Positions 27,202 to 35,569 of a stretch of DNA of 64,000 bases are shown piece after piece. Position 1 is the first letter of the stretch. Each line of letters starts with the position of its first letter. The position numbers and the translations under genes were made by a program. Source of the DNA: Paracoccus marinus (GTDB lineage: Bacteria > Pseudomonadota > Alphaproteobacteria > Rhodobacterales > Rhodobacteraceae); contig NZ_VJYZ01000013.1 in the NCBI RefSeq assembly GCF_007018965.1, positions 7,501-71,500 on the forward strand, in the 5' to 3' direction. The notes beneath the pieces were generated by a model. It saw only the letters and a program-made list of their open reading frames with translations. It did not search any database and was not told the DNA's origin.

Positions 27202-29196
27202 ATGAAGATGACGCAGCCCGACGCGGGCCCGCGGTCCATTCCGGCGCTGATCGCCCGGAACGCCGCGACCCACCGTGACCGGCCCGCCTACCGCGAGAAG
27301 GACCTGGGGATCTGGCAAAGCTGGACCTGGTCCCAGTCGCTGGACGAGATCCGGGCGCTGGCGCTGGGGCTGCTGGACCTTGGCCTGAACCGGGGCGACC
27401 ACGTTGCCATCATCGGCCGCAACCGCCCCGCGCATTACTGGTCCATGGTCGCCGCGCAGATGTGCGGCGCGGTCCCGGTGCCGCTGTATCAGGACGCGGT
27501 CGCGTCCGAGATGGCGTATGTCCTTGGCCATTCCGGCGCCCGCTTCGTCGTCTGCGGCGACCAGGAACAGGTCGACAAGGTGATCGAGGCCGAGGAAAGC
27601 CAGCATACCGTCGACCGCATCATCTACACCGACAAGCGCGGCATGCGGAAATACGACCATTCGCGCATGACCGCGCTGGCCGACGTGCAGGCGCAGGGTC
27701 GCGCCGCCCGCGCAAGGCTGGAGGCCGAGCTGGACGCGCGGATCGCGGAACTCGACTACGACAGCACCTGCGTGATGCTGTACACCTCGGGGACCACGGG
27801 GAAACCCAAGGGCGTCGTCCTGTCGAACGGCAACGTCATCGAGACGGCGCGCAACTCGTCCGCCTTCGACAGGCTCAAGGCCAGCGAGGACATCCTGGCC
27901 TACCTGCCGATGGCATGGGTCGGCGACTTCATCTTTTCGGTCGGACAGGCGTCGTGGTGCGGGTTCTGCGTGAACTGCCCCGAGGGGTCGCACACCATGA
28001 TGACCGACCTGCGCGAGATCGGCCCGACCTATTTCTTCGCCCCGCCGCGCGTGTTCGAGGGGCAGCTGACCAGCGTCATGATCCGGATGGAGGACGCGGG
28101 CCGCGTCAAGAAGTGGCTGTTCGACCGCTCGATGGCGCTTGCCCGCCGCGTCGGTCCCGCTCTGCTTGACGGCCGCTCCGTCGGCCCGCTGGACCGGCTG
28201 GGCTACGCCGCCGCGCGGCTGTTCGTGATCGGCCCGCTGAAGAACACGCTGGGCTTTTCCCGCATCCGCGTCGGCTATACGGCCGGTGAGGCGATCGGCC
28301 CGGAAATCTTCGACTTCTACCGCAGCCTCGGGATCAACCTGAAGCAGCTCTACGGCCAGACCGAGGCCACGGTGTTCATCACCCAGCAGCCCGACGGGCA
28401 GGTCCGGTCCGACACGGTGGGGGTGCCCTCGCCCGGCGTCGAGGTCCGCATCTCGGACTCGGGCGAGGTGCTGTACCGCAGCCCCGGCACCTTCGTCGAA
28501 TACTACCGGAACGCCGAAAGCACCGCGTCCACCAAGGACGCCGAGGGCTGGGTCGCCACCGGCGACGCGGGCTTCTTCGAGGAAGCGACCGGGCACCTGC
28601 GGATCATCGACCGCGCCAAGGACGTGGGCAAGATGGCCGACGGGTCGCTGTTCGCCCCCAAGTATGTCGAAAACAAGCTGAAATTCTATCCCAACATCCT
28701 GGAAGCGGTGGTGGTCGGGAACGGCCGCGATTACTGCACCGCGCTCATCAACATCGACCTGACCGCGGTCGGCAACTGGGCGGAACGCAACAACATCGCC
28801 TACGCCTCCTACCAGGAACTGGCGGGCCACCCGCAGGTCTACGCGACCATCCGCCAGCATGTGGAAGAGGTGAACGCCTCGGTCGCGCAGGACCCGATGC
28901 TGTCGGGCTGCCAGATCGCGCGCTTCCTTGTCCTGCACAAGGAACTCGACGCCGACGACGGCGAGATGACCCGCACCCGCAAGATCAAGCGCGGCGTCAT
29001 CTCGGAACGCTACGCCGACCTGATCGACGCGTTGTATGATGGCCGCGACAGCGTACGGACGGAAACCGAAGTCACCTACGAGGACGGCCGCAAGGGCAAG
29101 CTGCGCGCCACCGTGCGGATCGAGGATGCCCGGGTGCACCCGGCTGCCCGCGACGCCGCCATGCAGGCCGCGGCACAGAAGGTGGCGGCGGAATGA
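27202..29196 (+). CDS. Long-chain acyl-CoA-synthetase-type AMP-binding ligase, first gene of the HAAT operon
   Basis: A 664-residue FadD15/ACSL-like adenylate-forming enzyme. It contains VMLYTSGTTGKPKGVVLSNG near residue 193, KQLYGQTEATVFITQQ near 378, GWVATGDAGFFEEATGHLRI and IDRAKDVGKMADGSLFAPKY. GGAGGAAGA precedes the ATG. The spacer before it holds a small GGAGCC-CCGC-GGCTCC hairpin at 27152-27167. It heads a tightly packed operon with a branched-chain-amino-acid-type transporter, which suggests that the imported compound is a carboxylic acid activated to a CoA thioester. The substrate is unknown. Its stop overlaps the next start (ATGA). Confidence 0.92.
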   Translation: MKMTQPDAGPRSIPALIARNAATHRDRPAYREKDLGIWQSWTWSQSLDEIRALALGLLDLGLNRGDHVAIIGRNRPAHYWSMVAAQMCGAVPVPLYQDAVASEMAYVLGHSGARFVVCGDQEQVDKVIEAEESQHTVDRIIYTDKRGMRKYDHSRMTALADVQAQGRAARARLEAELDARIAELDYDSTCVMLYTSGTTGKPKGVVLSNGNVIETARNSSAFDRLKASEDILAYLPMAWVGDFIFSVGQASWCGFCVNCPEGSHTMMTDLREIGPTYFFAPPRVFEGQLTSVMIRMEDAGRVKKWLFDRSMALARRVGPALLDGRSVGPLDRLGYAAARLFVIGPLKNTLGFSRIRVGYTAGEAIGPEIFDFYRSLGINLKQLYGQTEATVFITQQPDGQVRSDTVGVPSPGVEVRISDSGEVLYRSPGTFVEYYRNAESTASTKDAEGWVATGDAGFFEEATGHLRIIDRAKDVGKMADGSLFAPKYVENKLKFYPNILEAVVVGNGRDYCTALINIDLTAVGNWAERNNIAYASYQELAGHPQVYATIRQHVEEVNASVAQDPMLSGCQIARFLVLHKELDADDGEMTRTRKIKRGVISERYADLIDALYDGRDSVRTETEVTYEDGRKGKLRATVRIEDARVHPAARDAAMQAAAQKVAAE

Positions 29197-29732
29197 TGCG
29201 GGCTGCGTTTCTTGCCGGCCTGCTCGCGGCCGGGCCGGCCGCGGCTGCGACCGACGCGGCTACGCTGATCGACCTGCTGGACGAGCGTTGCCTGACGCCG
29301 TTGATGGCGGGCCAGCCCGCCGATGCGACCGGCGTGAAAATCGCGTCCGGCGCACCGGCGGTAGGCACTCCGGGCAGCCAGCACGACGTTTCGGACGTGA
29401 TCCCCGGCGTCGACCTGCGGCTGCAAACCCTGGAATCCGGGGTCAGTTCGTGCGGGTTGAGCCACGAGATCGACATGCAGTCGCAGGCGGATGCGGTCAA
29501 CCACCTGCTTGGGACACGGATGGGCGACATGCAGTTCAAGCAGCTTGCCGCGCCGTGCGATACCGAAGGACTCCACTCAAACAGGATCTTCGAGTCCGCG
29601 GGTCACACGCCGAAAGGCAATCTGATCGGCGTCATCAGCTTCGTGATCCGGATCCCGGGCGCTCCCGAATCTCAGCATCTGGTGGTGGCCGAAAGCGACG
29701 TTCCCCTGACCCGGCACGAGGCCTGCAAATGA
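29193..29732 (+). CDS. Exported four-cysteine protein A (unknown family)
   Basis: A 179-residue protein I do not recognise. A signal peptide is clear (MMRAAFLAGLLAAGPAAAAT), with likely cleavage after AAA. The mature part has exactly four Cys, at 33, 87, 122 and 178, suited to two disulphides. The segment DAATLIDLLDERCLTPLMAG resembles DAALQVVDETCVAPMAAG in the second exported protein of this operon (30555). The two are probably diverged paralogues. The start overlaps the ligase stop and the end overlaps the next ATPase start (ATGA at both ends), so it is an integral part of the operon. A periplasmic accessory role in substrate capture or binding-protein function is inferred. Confidence 0.75.
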   Translation: MMRAAFLAGLLAAGPAAAATDAATLIDLLDERCLTPLMAGQPADATGVKIASGAPAVGTPGSQHDVSDVIPGVDLRLQTLESGVSSCGLSHEIDMQSQADAVNHLLGTRMGDMQFKQLAAPCDTEGLHSNRIFESAGHTPKGNLIGVISFVIRIPGAPESQHLVVAESDVPLTRHEACK

Positions 29733-30562
29733 ACGAGCACTCGATGACCGCAGACCTCGAACCCTACACCACCGCCGACGGCCGCAGGATCGGCGGCGTG
29801 ATGATGGACCTTCGCAACATCACGCTGCGCTTCGGCGGCGTCACCGCGATCAAGGACATCAGCTTCGACATCCGCGAGGGCGAGATCCGCGCCATCATCG
29901 GCCCGAACGGCGCCGGCAAGTCGTCGATGCTGAACGTCATCTCGGGCTTTTACGTCCCGCAGGAAGGCGAGGTCTGGTTCCGCGGCAAGCGCCGCCCGGC
30001 GCTGCGGCCCTATCAGGTCGCGCGGCAGGGCATCGCGCGGACGTTCCAGAACATCGCGCTGTTCGACGGGATGACCGTGCTGGACAACATCATGACCGGC
30101 CGCCTGACGATGATGAAAAGCGGCCTTGTCGCCCAGGCGCTGTGGTGGGGGTCGGCAGAGCGCGAGGAGATCCTGCACCGCGAGCGGGTGGAGCGGATCA
30201 TCGACTTCCTGGAAATCCAGAACCTCCGCAAGACGCCCGTCGGCCGCCTGCCCTATGGGCTGAAGAAGCGGGTGGAACTTGCCCGCGCGCTGGCGGCCGA
30301 GCCGTCGCTTCTGCTGCTCGACGAGCCGATGGCCGGGATGAACGTCGAGGAGAAAGAGGACATGAGCCGCTTCATCCTCGACGTGAACGACGAGTTCGGC
30401 ACCACCATTGCGCTGATCGAACACGACATGGGCGTGGTCATGGACCTGTCCGACCGGGTCGTGGTGATGGATTACGGCCGCAAGATCGGCGACGGCACGC
30501 CCTCCGAGGTCCGCAACAACCAGGCCGTGATCGACGCCTATCTGGGGGTGGCGCATGACTGA
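29729..30562 (+). CDS. HAAT-family ABC transporter ATP-binding protein (LivG-like)
   Basis: A 277-residue ABC ATPase. After a 25-residue lead: Walker A IIGPNGAGKSSMLN, Q-loop in ARTFQNIALF, a degenerate signature PYGLKKRVELARALAAEP (LSxGQ replaced by LPYGLKK), Walker B LLLLDEPMAGMN and the switch His in ALIEHDMGVVM. LivG-type proteins normally carry LSYGQQR; here the first residues read LPYGLKKR, a form found in a subgroup of these transporters. It pairs with the LivF-like ATPase at 34694. It overlaps exported protein A before it and exported protein B after it (8 bases). Confidence 0.93.
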   Translation: MNEHSMTADLEPYTTADGRRIGGVMMDLRNITLRFGGVTAIKDISFDIREGEIRAIIGPNGAGKSSMLNVISGFYVPQEGEVWFRGKRRPALRPYQVARQGIARTFQNIALFDGMTVLDNIMTGRLTMMKSGLVAQALWWGSAEREEILHRERVERIIDFLEIQNLRKTPVGRLPYGLKKRVELARALAAEPSLLLLDEPMAGMNVEEKEDMSRFILDVNDEFGTTIALIEHDMGVVMDLSDRVVVMDYGRKIGDGTPSEVRNNQAVIDAYLGVAHD

Positions 30563-31160
30563 GCGGTTCCTCGCCATCCTGTCGGCCGCCGCGCTGGCGC
30601 TGGCCGCGGGGCCCGCGCAGGCGAACTGGCTTGACCGCCTGACCGCCGGCGGTGACAGCGCCGATGCCGCGTTGCAGGTCGTTGACGAAACCTGCGTGGC
30701 GCCCATGGCCGCAGGCAAGCCGCCGCTGCTGCCCGAAAGCCCCGGCCCGGACGACCTTGCGGACGAGACGCTGCGCGCCCGCCTGGCCGACGCGGCGCAG
30801 CTTGGCGGCGACCAGCCGATATTCCGGTCGAAGAACCCCCATGTCTTCTTCGCCGGTCCCCGCGTGGACGATTTCTGCGTCGCGATCGCGCAGGGGCTGT
30901 CGGACGAGGCGGCCGGCCAGCCGTTCGACGCCTTCGTGTCGCGGATGTCGGAAACCTACGCGCCGGGGCGGATGATGATCACCGACGCCCGCCGGTCCGT
31001 GATCCTGACAAAGGCCGGGCCGATGGCCTTCTACCGCTTTCCCGCCAGGGGCGATCTGGAACCCGCGTCCGCGATCTGGGCGTTCGAAATGAACCCCGAG
31101 GGCGTCCCGGCCAGCTGCTTCGACCAGCAGGCCGGCCCGGTGACCTGCGGACAGGAATAG
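30555..31160 (+). CDS. Exported four-cysteine protein B (unknown family)
   Basis: A 201-residue protein I do not recognise. The signal peptide (LAILSAAALALAAGPAQA) likely ends at AQA before Asn 24. Four Cys lie at 47, 108, 188 and 198. The segment ADAALQVVDETCVAPMAAGK matches the Cys-containing helix of exported protein A in this operon. The remainder is more diverged but similar in size and in predicted helix-then-strand order. It starts 8 bases inside the LivG-like gene and ends just before the first permease gene. It is probably a periplasmic partner of the transporter. Alternatives are an enzyme subunit or a quality-control factor for the binding protein. Confidence 0.75.
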   Translation: MTERFLAILSAAALALAAGPAQANWLDRLTAGGDSADAALQVVDETCVAPMAAGKPPLLPESPGPDDLADETLRARLADAAQLGGDQPIFRSKNPHVFFAGPRVDDFCVAIAQGLSDEAAGQPFDAFVSRMSETYAPGRMMITDARRSVILTKAGPMAFYRFPARGDLEPASAIWAFEMNPEGVPASCFDQQAGPVTCGQE

Positions 31161-31163
31161 ACC

Positions 31164-32147
31164 ATGGAACAGCTTCTCTACGTCTCGGAAATCGTCGTGA
31201 ACGGGCTGATGACCGGGGTCATGTACGCGCTCGTCGCGCTGGGCTTCGTGCTGATCTACAAGGCCTCGGGCGTGTTCAACTACGCGCAAGGTGTGATGGC
31301 GCTGTTCGCGGCCATGACGTTGGTCGGCATCCAGCAGGGGCAGGTGCCGTTCGCGCATCTCATCAACGCTCTGACGGGGATGCATGTCAGCAACTTCGGC
31401 TGGAACGTGCCCGCGGTCCTCGCCATCGCGCTGACGGCGGGCGTGATGGTGCTGCTGGCGATCGCGATCCAGAAGCTCGTGCTGCAGCATCTCGTCGGGC
31501 AAGAGCCGATCATCCTGTTCATGGCGACGCTGGGGCTGGCCTATTTCCTTGAGGGGCTGGGCGACGTGATGTGGGGCGCCGACGTCAAGACGCTGGACGT
31601 GGGGTTGCCGCAGGGGATTTCCGACGCGGCCGAGGCGCTGACGGCCCGGCTGACCGGCTACGGCTTCTTCATCGACCGGCTGGACATCTGGGCCGCGATC
31701 ATCGCGACCGCCCTCGTCGCGGCACTGGTCGCGTTCAGCCAGTACACCAAGCAGGGCCGCGCCATGCGGGCGGTGGCCGACGATCACCAGGCTGCGCTGT
31801 CGGTGGGGATCTCGCTCAAGTTCGTGTGGATCATGGTGTGGTCGATCGCGGGCTTCGTCGCGCTGGTCGCGGGCATCATGTGGGGCACCAAGTCGGGCGT
31901 GCAGTTCTCGCTCAGCCTGATCGCGCTCAAGGCGCTGCCGGTGCTGATGCTGGGCGGCTTCACCTCGATCCCCGGCGCGATCGTCGGCGGGCTCATCATC
32001 GGGGTGGGCGAGAAGCTGTTTGAATACTTCGTCGGACCCATGATCGGCGGCGCGACGGAAACGTGGTTCGCCTATGTCCTCGCGCTCGGCTTCCTCGTGT
32101 TCCGGCCGCAGGGCCTGTTCGGCGAACGCATCATCGAGCGGGTGTGA
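31164..32147 (+). CDS. HAAT-family ABC transporter permease (LivH-like)
   Basis: A 327-residue inner-membrane permease with about eight hydrophobic helices. It begins VVNGLMTGVMYALVALGFVL and IYKASGVFNYAQGVMALFAA, typical of LivH. The cytoplasmic coupling segment (the EAA-like loop) is TKQGRAMRAVADDHQAALSV, followed by GTKSGVQFSLSLIALKALPV and GGFTSIPGAIVGGLIIGVGE. It forms the membrane pore with the LivM-like protein. It begins 3 bases after exported protein B. Confidence 0.94.
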   Translation: MEQLLYVSEIVVNGLMTGVMYALVALGFVLIYKASGVFNYAQGVMALFAAMTLVGIQQGQVPFAHLINALTGMHVSNFGWNVPAVLAIALTAGVMVLLAIAIQKLVLQHLVGQEPIILFMATLGLAYFLEGLGDVMWGADVKTLDVGLPQGISDAAEALTARLTGYGFFIDRLDIWAAIIATALVAALVAFSQYTKQGRAMRAVADDHQAALSVGISLKFVWIMVWSIAGFVALVAGIMWGTKSGVQFSLSLIALKALPVLMLGGFTSIPGAIVGGLIIGVGEKLFEYFVGPMIGGATETWFAYVLALGFLVFRPQGLFGERIIERV

Positions 32148-32184
32148 CGGACGTGGCTGCGAAGGCAACAGGAAAGGACCTGCG

Positions 32185-33261
32185 ATGATCTATCGCGAGG
32201 CAGGCGACTTCAAGACCACCTACCAGGCCGACAACCAGACCTTCCCGCTGCGGCTGGACCGGATGGGCTACTACGCGATCCTCGCGGTGGCGTTCCTGGT
32301 GATCCCGTTCGTGATCTCGGACTACTGGGCCACGTCGGTGATGGTGCCGTTCCTGATCTACGCGATCGCGGCGCTGGGGCTGAACATCCTCGTGGGCTAC
32401 GCGGGGCAGGTGTCGCTGGGCACGGGCGGCTTCATGGCGGTGGGCGCCTATGCCACCTACAAGCTGACGACGATGTTCCCGGACGTGTCGATCCTGATCC
32501 ACGTCATCGTCTCGGGGCTGGTCACGGCGCTGGTGGGGATGCTGTTTGGGCTGCCGAGCCTGCGCATCAAAGGCTTCTACCTGGCGGTCGCCACGCTCGC
32601 CGCGCAGTTCTTCCTGATCTGGCTCTTCAACAAGGTGCCGTGGTTCTACAACTACTCGGCGTCGGGGCAGATCACGATGCCGGAACGCACCGTGCTGGGC
32701 CAGATCGTCACCGGGCCGGCCACGCCCGCTTGGGCCAAGTACCTCGTCTGCCTGACCTTCGCGGTGGCGCTGGCATGGCTGGCCCGCAACCTCACCCGCG
32801 GCACCATCGGCCGCAAGTGGATGGCGATCCGCGACATGGACATCGCGGCCGAGATCATCGGGGTGAACCCGCTGACCGCCAAGCTGACCGCCTTCGGCGT
32901 GTCGTCCTTTCTGATCGGGATCGCGGGGGCGCTGTTCTTTTCGATCTACCTCGGCGCGGCCGAGGCGTCCGAGGCGTTCGGGATCAACAAGTCCTTCCTC
33001 GTCCTCTTCATGGTCATCATAGGCGGGCTGGGGTCGATCTTCGGCAGCTTCGCGGGCGCGGCCTTCATGGTGCTGCTGCCGGTGTTTCTCAAGAACGTCC
33101 TCAGCGGCAGCCTGGGCTGGCCCACGGACCTTGCCGCGCATATCGAGCTGATGATCGTGGGCGCGCTGATCGTGTTCTTCCTGATCGTGGAACCGCACGG
33201 GCTCGCCCGCCTGTGGCGGCTGACGAAGGAAAAGCTGCGCCTGTGGCCGTTCCCGCACTGA
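32185..33261 (+). CDS. HAAT-family ABC transporter permease (LivM-like)
   Basis: A 358-residue inner-membrane permease with 9-10 helices. It shows the LivM-type segments YAIAALGLNILVGYAGQVSL, GTGGFMAVGAYATYKLT, LPSLRIKGFYLAVATLA and the coupling loop WMAIRDMDIAAEIIGVNPLT. It ends with GGLGSIFGSFAGAAFMVLLP. The N-terminal 30 residues form a hydrophilic lead. The ATG at 32185 follows AAAGGA. It is 37 bases downstream of the LivH-like gene. Confidence 0.94.
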   Translation: MIYREAGDFKTTYQADNQTFPLRLDRMGYYAILAVAFLVIPFVISDYWATSVMVPFLIYAIAALGLNILVGYAGQVSLGTGGFMAVGAYATYKLTTMFPDVSILIHVIVSGLVTALVGMLFGLPSLRIKGFYLAVATLAAQFFLIWLFNKVPWFYNYSASGQITMPERTVLGQIVTGPATPAWAKYLVCLTFAVALAWLARNLTRGTIGRKWMAIRDMDIAAEIIGVNPLTAKLTAFGVSSFLIGIAGALFFSIYLGAAEASEAFGINKSFLVLFMVIIGGLGSIFGSFAGAAFMVLLPVFLKNVLSGSLGWPTDLAAHIELMIVGALIVFFLIVEPHGLARLWRLTKEKLRLWPFPH

Positions 33262-33332
33262 GACCGGCACCGACTTCGCAACCAGACCGGGGCCAACCCG
33301 GCAGACAAACCGCATCCTTGGGAGGAAACTGG

Positions 33333-34619
33333 ATGAAACTTCGCTTCGCTGCGCTGGCCACCGCCGCCGTCATGGCCGCGGGACCCGCGATGGCCGACCT
33401 CGTCGTGCCGAACCTGAGCTACCGCACCGGCCCCTACGCCGCCAACGGCAACCAGTACGCCGACGGCTTCAACGACTACTTCACGCTGCTGAACGAACGC
33501 GACGGCGGGATCGGCGGGCAGAAGATCCAGGTCCCGGAATGCGAGACCGCCTACAACACCGAAAAGGGGGTCGAATGCTACGAATCGACCAAGGGCAACG
33601 GCGCGCTGGTCTATAACCCGCTGTCCACCGGGATCACCTATCAGCTGATCCCCAAGGTCACCGCGGACGGCATCCCGATGTACACGCCGGGCTACGGCCG
33701 CACCTCGGCCAAGGACGGCGCGGTGTTCCCGTGGGTGTTCAACGCGCCCGCCAACTACTGGGACGGCGCCTCGGTCTCGGTGAAGTACCTGCTCGACCAG
33801 AACAACGGCTCGCTGGAAGGCAAGAAGATCGCGCTGATCTACCACAACAGCGCCTTCGGCAAGGAACCCATCCGCACCCTGCAGGAACTGGGCAAGAAGC
33901 ACGGCTTCACCCTGACTGAACTGCCGGTCGAACCTCCGGGGCAGGAACAGAAGTCGCAGTGGCTGCAGATCCGCCGCGACAAGCCCGACTACGTGCTGAT
34001 GTGGGGCTGGGGCGTGATGAACCAGGCCGCGATCCAGGAAGCCGCCAATATCCGCTTCCCGATGGAGAACTTCATCGGCGTGTGGTGGTCGGGCGGCGAA
34101 GTCGACGTGCTGCCCGCGGGCGCCGGCGCGAACGGCTACAAGTCGCTGACCTTCAACGGCGTGGGGCAGGACTATCCCTATTACGAGCAGCTCAAGCAGT
34201 ACGTGATCGACCCGGGCAAGGCGTCGCAGGGCGGCCCGTCGATCGGGTCGGCGGTCTATTCGCGCGGCATGTACGCGGCACTCGTGATCGCCGAGGCGAT
34301 CCGCAAGGCGCAGGAACTGGCCGGCACGTCCGAGATCACGCCCGCGCAGCTGCGCGACGGGTTCGAGGCGCTGAACATCACCGAGGAACGCATGGCCGAA
34401 CTTGGCCTGCCGAACTTCGGCCAGCCGATCGTGCTGTCCTGCGCCAACCACGGCGGCGAGGGACAGGGCCGGGTCCAGCAATGGAACGCGGAAACCAAGA
34501 CCTGGTCGCTGGTCAGCGAGTTCGCCACCCCCGACGCCGAGGTGCTGGAGCCGCTGATCCAGGCCGACGCGCAGGCCTTCGCGGCGGAGAACAGCATCAC
34601 CCCCGCGACCTGCAACTGA
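33333..34619 (+). CDS. HAAT-family ABC transporter substrate-binding protein
   Basis: A 428-residue periplasmic binding protein (type I fold, Peripla_BP_6). Its signal peptide is MKLRFAALATAAVMAAGPAMA. The mature N-terminus reads DLVVPNLSYRTGPYAANGNQ; the family's core segments YADGFNDYFTLLNERDGGIGG and GKKIALIYHNSAFGKEPIRT follow. It has strong amphipathic periodicity and the high Asn/Tyr content of this class, and is longer than LivJ/LivK (about 370). Ligands of related proteins include amino acids, amides, aromatic acids and short-chain compounds; the two CoA ligases in the operon favour an acid. GGGAGGAAACT precedes the ATG, an excellent ribosome site. A stabilising hairpin follows the stop. 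Confidence 0.93.
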   Translation: MKLRFAALATAAVMAAGPAMADLVVPNLSYRTGPYAANGNQYADGFNDYFTLLNERDGGIGGQKIQVPECETAYNTEKGVECYESTKGNGALVYNPLSTGITYQLIPKVTADGIPMYTPGYGRTSAKDGAVFPWVFNAPANYWDGASVSVKYLLDQNNGSLEGKKIALIYHNSAFGKEPIRTLQELGKKHGFTLTELPVEPPGQEQKSQWLQIRRDKPDYVLMWGWGVMNQAAIQEAANIRFPMENFIGVWWSGGEVDVLPAGAGANGYKSLTFNGVGQDYPYYEQLKQYVIDPGKASQGGPSIGSAVYSRGMYAALVIAEAIRKAQELAGTSEITPAQLRDGFEALNITEERMAELGLPNFGQPIVLSCANHGGEGQGRVQQWNAETKTWSLVSEFATPDAEVLEPLIQADAQAFAAENSITPATCN

Positions 34620-34633
34620 TCCGATGACGACTG

Positions 34634-34655
34634 CCCCGGCGGTCCGCCGCCGGGG
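34634..34655 (+). terminator. Hairpin after the binding-protein gene
   Basis: CCCCGGCGG-TCCG-CCGCCGGGG is a 9-bp GC stem 14 bases after the binding-protein stop, without a T run. Such hairpins often protect the abundant binding-protein mRNA and reduce downstream expression. Confidence 0.6.
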
Positions 34656-34693
34656 TTCCCGACGCCTCAAGAATCCTGCCCTCCGAGGACGCC

Positions 34694-35545
34694 ATGCTGG
34701 ACACCACCGCCCAAACGACCGCCCGGCCCGCCGCCGCCGCAGGCGAAGCCCTGCTCGAGGTCAACAACATCGAGGTGATCTACAACCACGTCATCCTCGT
34801 TCTGAAGGGCGTCAGCCTGCACGTCCCGAAAGGCGGCATCACCGCGCTTCTGGGCGGCAACGGCGCGGGCAAGACGACCACGCTCAAGGCGATCTCGAAC
34901 CTTCTGGCGTCGGAACGCGGCGAGGTGACGAAGGGCGCGATCACCTATCGCGGCCAGAACATCACCACGCTGAACCCTTCCGAGCTGGTCCGGCGCGGCG
35001 TCATCCAGGTCATGGAAGGACGCCACTGCTTCGAGCACCTGACGGTCGAGGAAAACCTGCTGACCGGCGCCTATACCCGCCGCGACGGCGCGGCCGCGAT
35101 CAAGCGCGACCTCGACATGGTCTACACCTATTTCCCCCGCCTGAAGGAGCGCCGGAAAAGCCAGTCCGGCTATACCTCGGGCGGCGAGCAGCAGATGACG
35201 GCGATGGGCCGCGCGCTGATGAGCCGGCCGGAAACGATCCTGCTGGACGAGCCGTCGATGGGCCTTGCCCCCCAGCTGGTCGAGCAGATCTTCCAGATCG
35301 TGAAGGCCGTGAACGAAGGCGAGGGGGTGACGTTCCTTCTGGCCGAGCAGAACACCAACGTTGCCCTGCGCTACGCGCATTACGGCTACATTCTGGAAAA
35401 CGGCCGCGTGGTGATGGACGGAAACGCCGCCGCCCTGCGCGAGAACCCGGACGTGAAGGAGTTCTACCTTGGCATGTCGGACGAGGGCCGCAAGTCGTTC
35501 CGCGACGTGCGCAGCTATCGCCGCCGCAAGCGGTGGCTGGCGTGA
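34694..35545 (+). CDS. HAAT-family ABC transporter ATP-binding protein (LivF-like)
   Basis: A 283-residue ABC ATPase. It has a 20-residue Thr/Ala-rich lead and then Walker A LLGGNGAGKTTTLKAIS, the Q-loop region RRGVIQVMEGRHCFEHLTVE, a signature region SGYTSGGEQQMTAMGRALM (signature TSGGEQQ), Walker B TILLDEPSMGLAPQ and the switch region FLLAEQNTNVALRYAHYGYI. The switch position is Gln in AEQN, as in LivF generally. With the LivG-like ATPase it forms the nucleotide-binding pair. It is followed 24 bases later by the PaaK-like gene. Confidence 0.94.
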   Translation: MLDTTAQTTARPAAAAGEALLEVNNIEVIYNHVILVLKGVSLHVPKGGITALLGGNGAGKTTTLKAISNLLASERGEVTKGAITYRGQNITTLNPSELVRRGVIQVMEGRHCFEHLTVEENLLTGAYTRRDGAAAIKRDLDMVYTYFPRLKERRKSQSGYTSGGEQQMTAMGRALMSRPETILLDEPSMGLAPQLVEQIFQIVKAVNEGEGVTFLLAEQNTNVALRYAHYGYILENGRVVMDGNAAALRENPDVKEFYLGMSDEGRKSFRDVRSYRRRKRWLA

Positions 35546-35569
35546 ACGCCGTCACTTGAAGGCTGCTGC

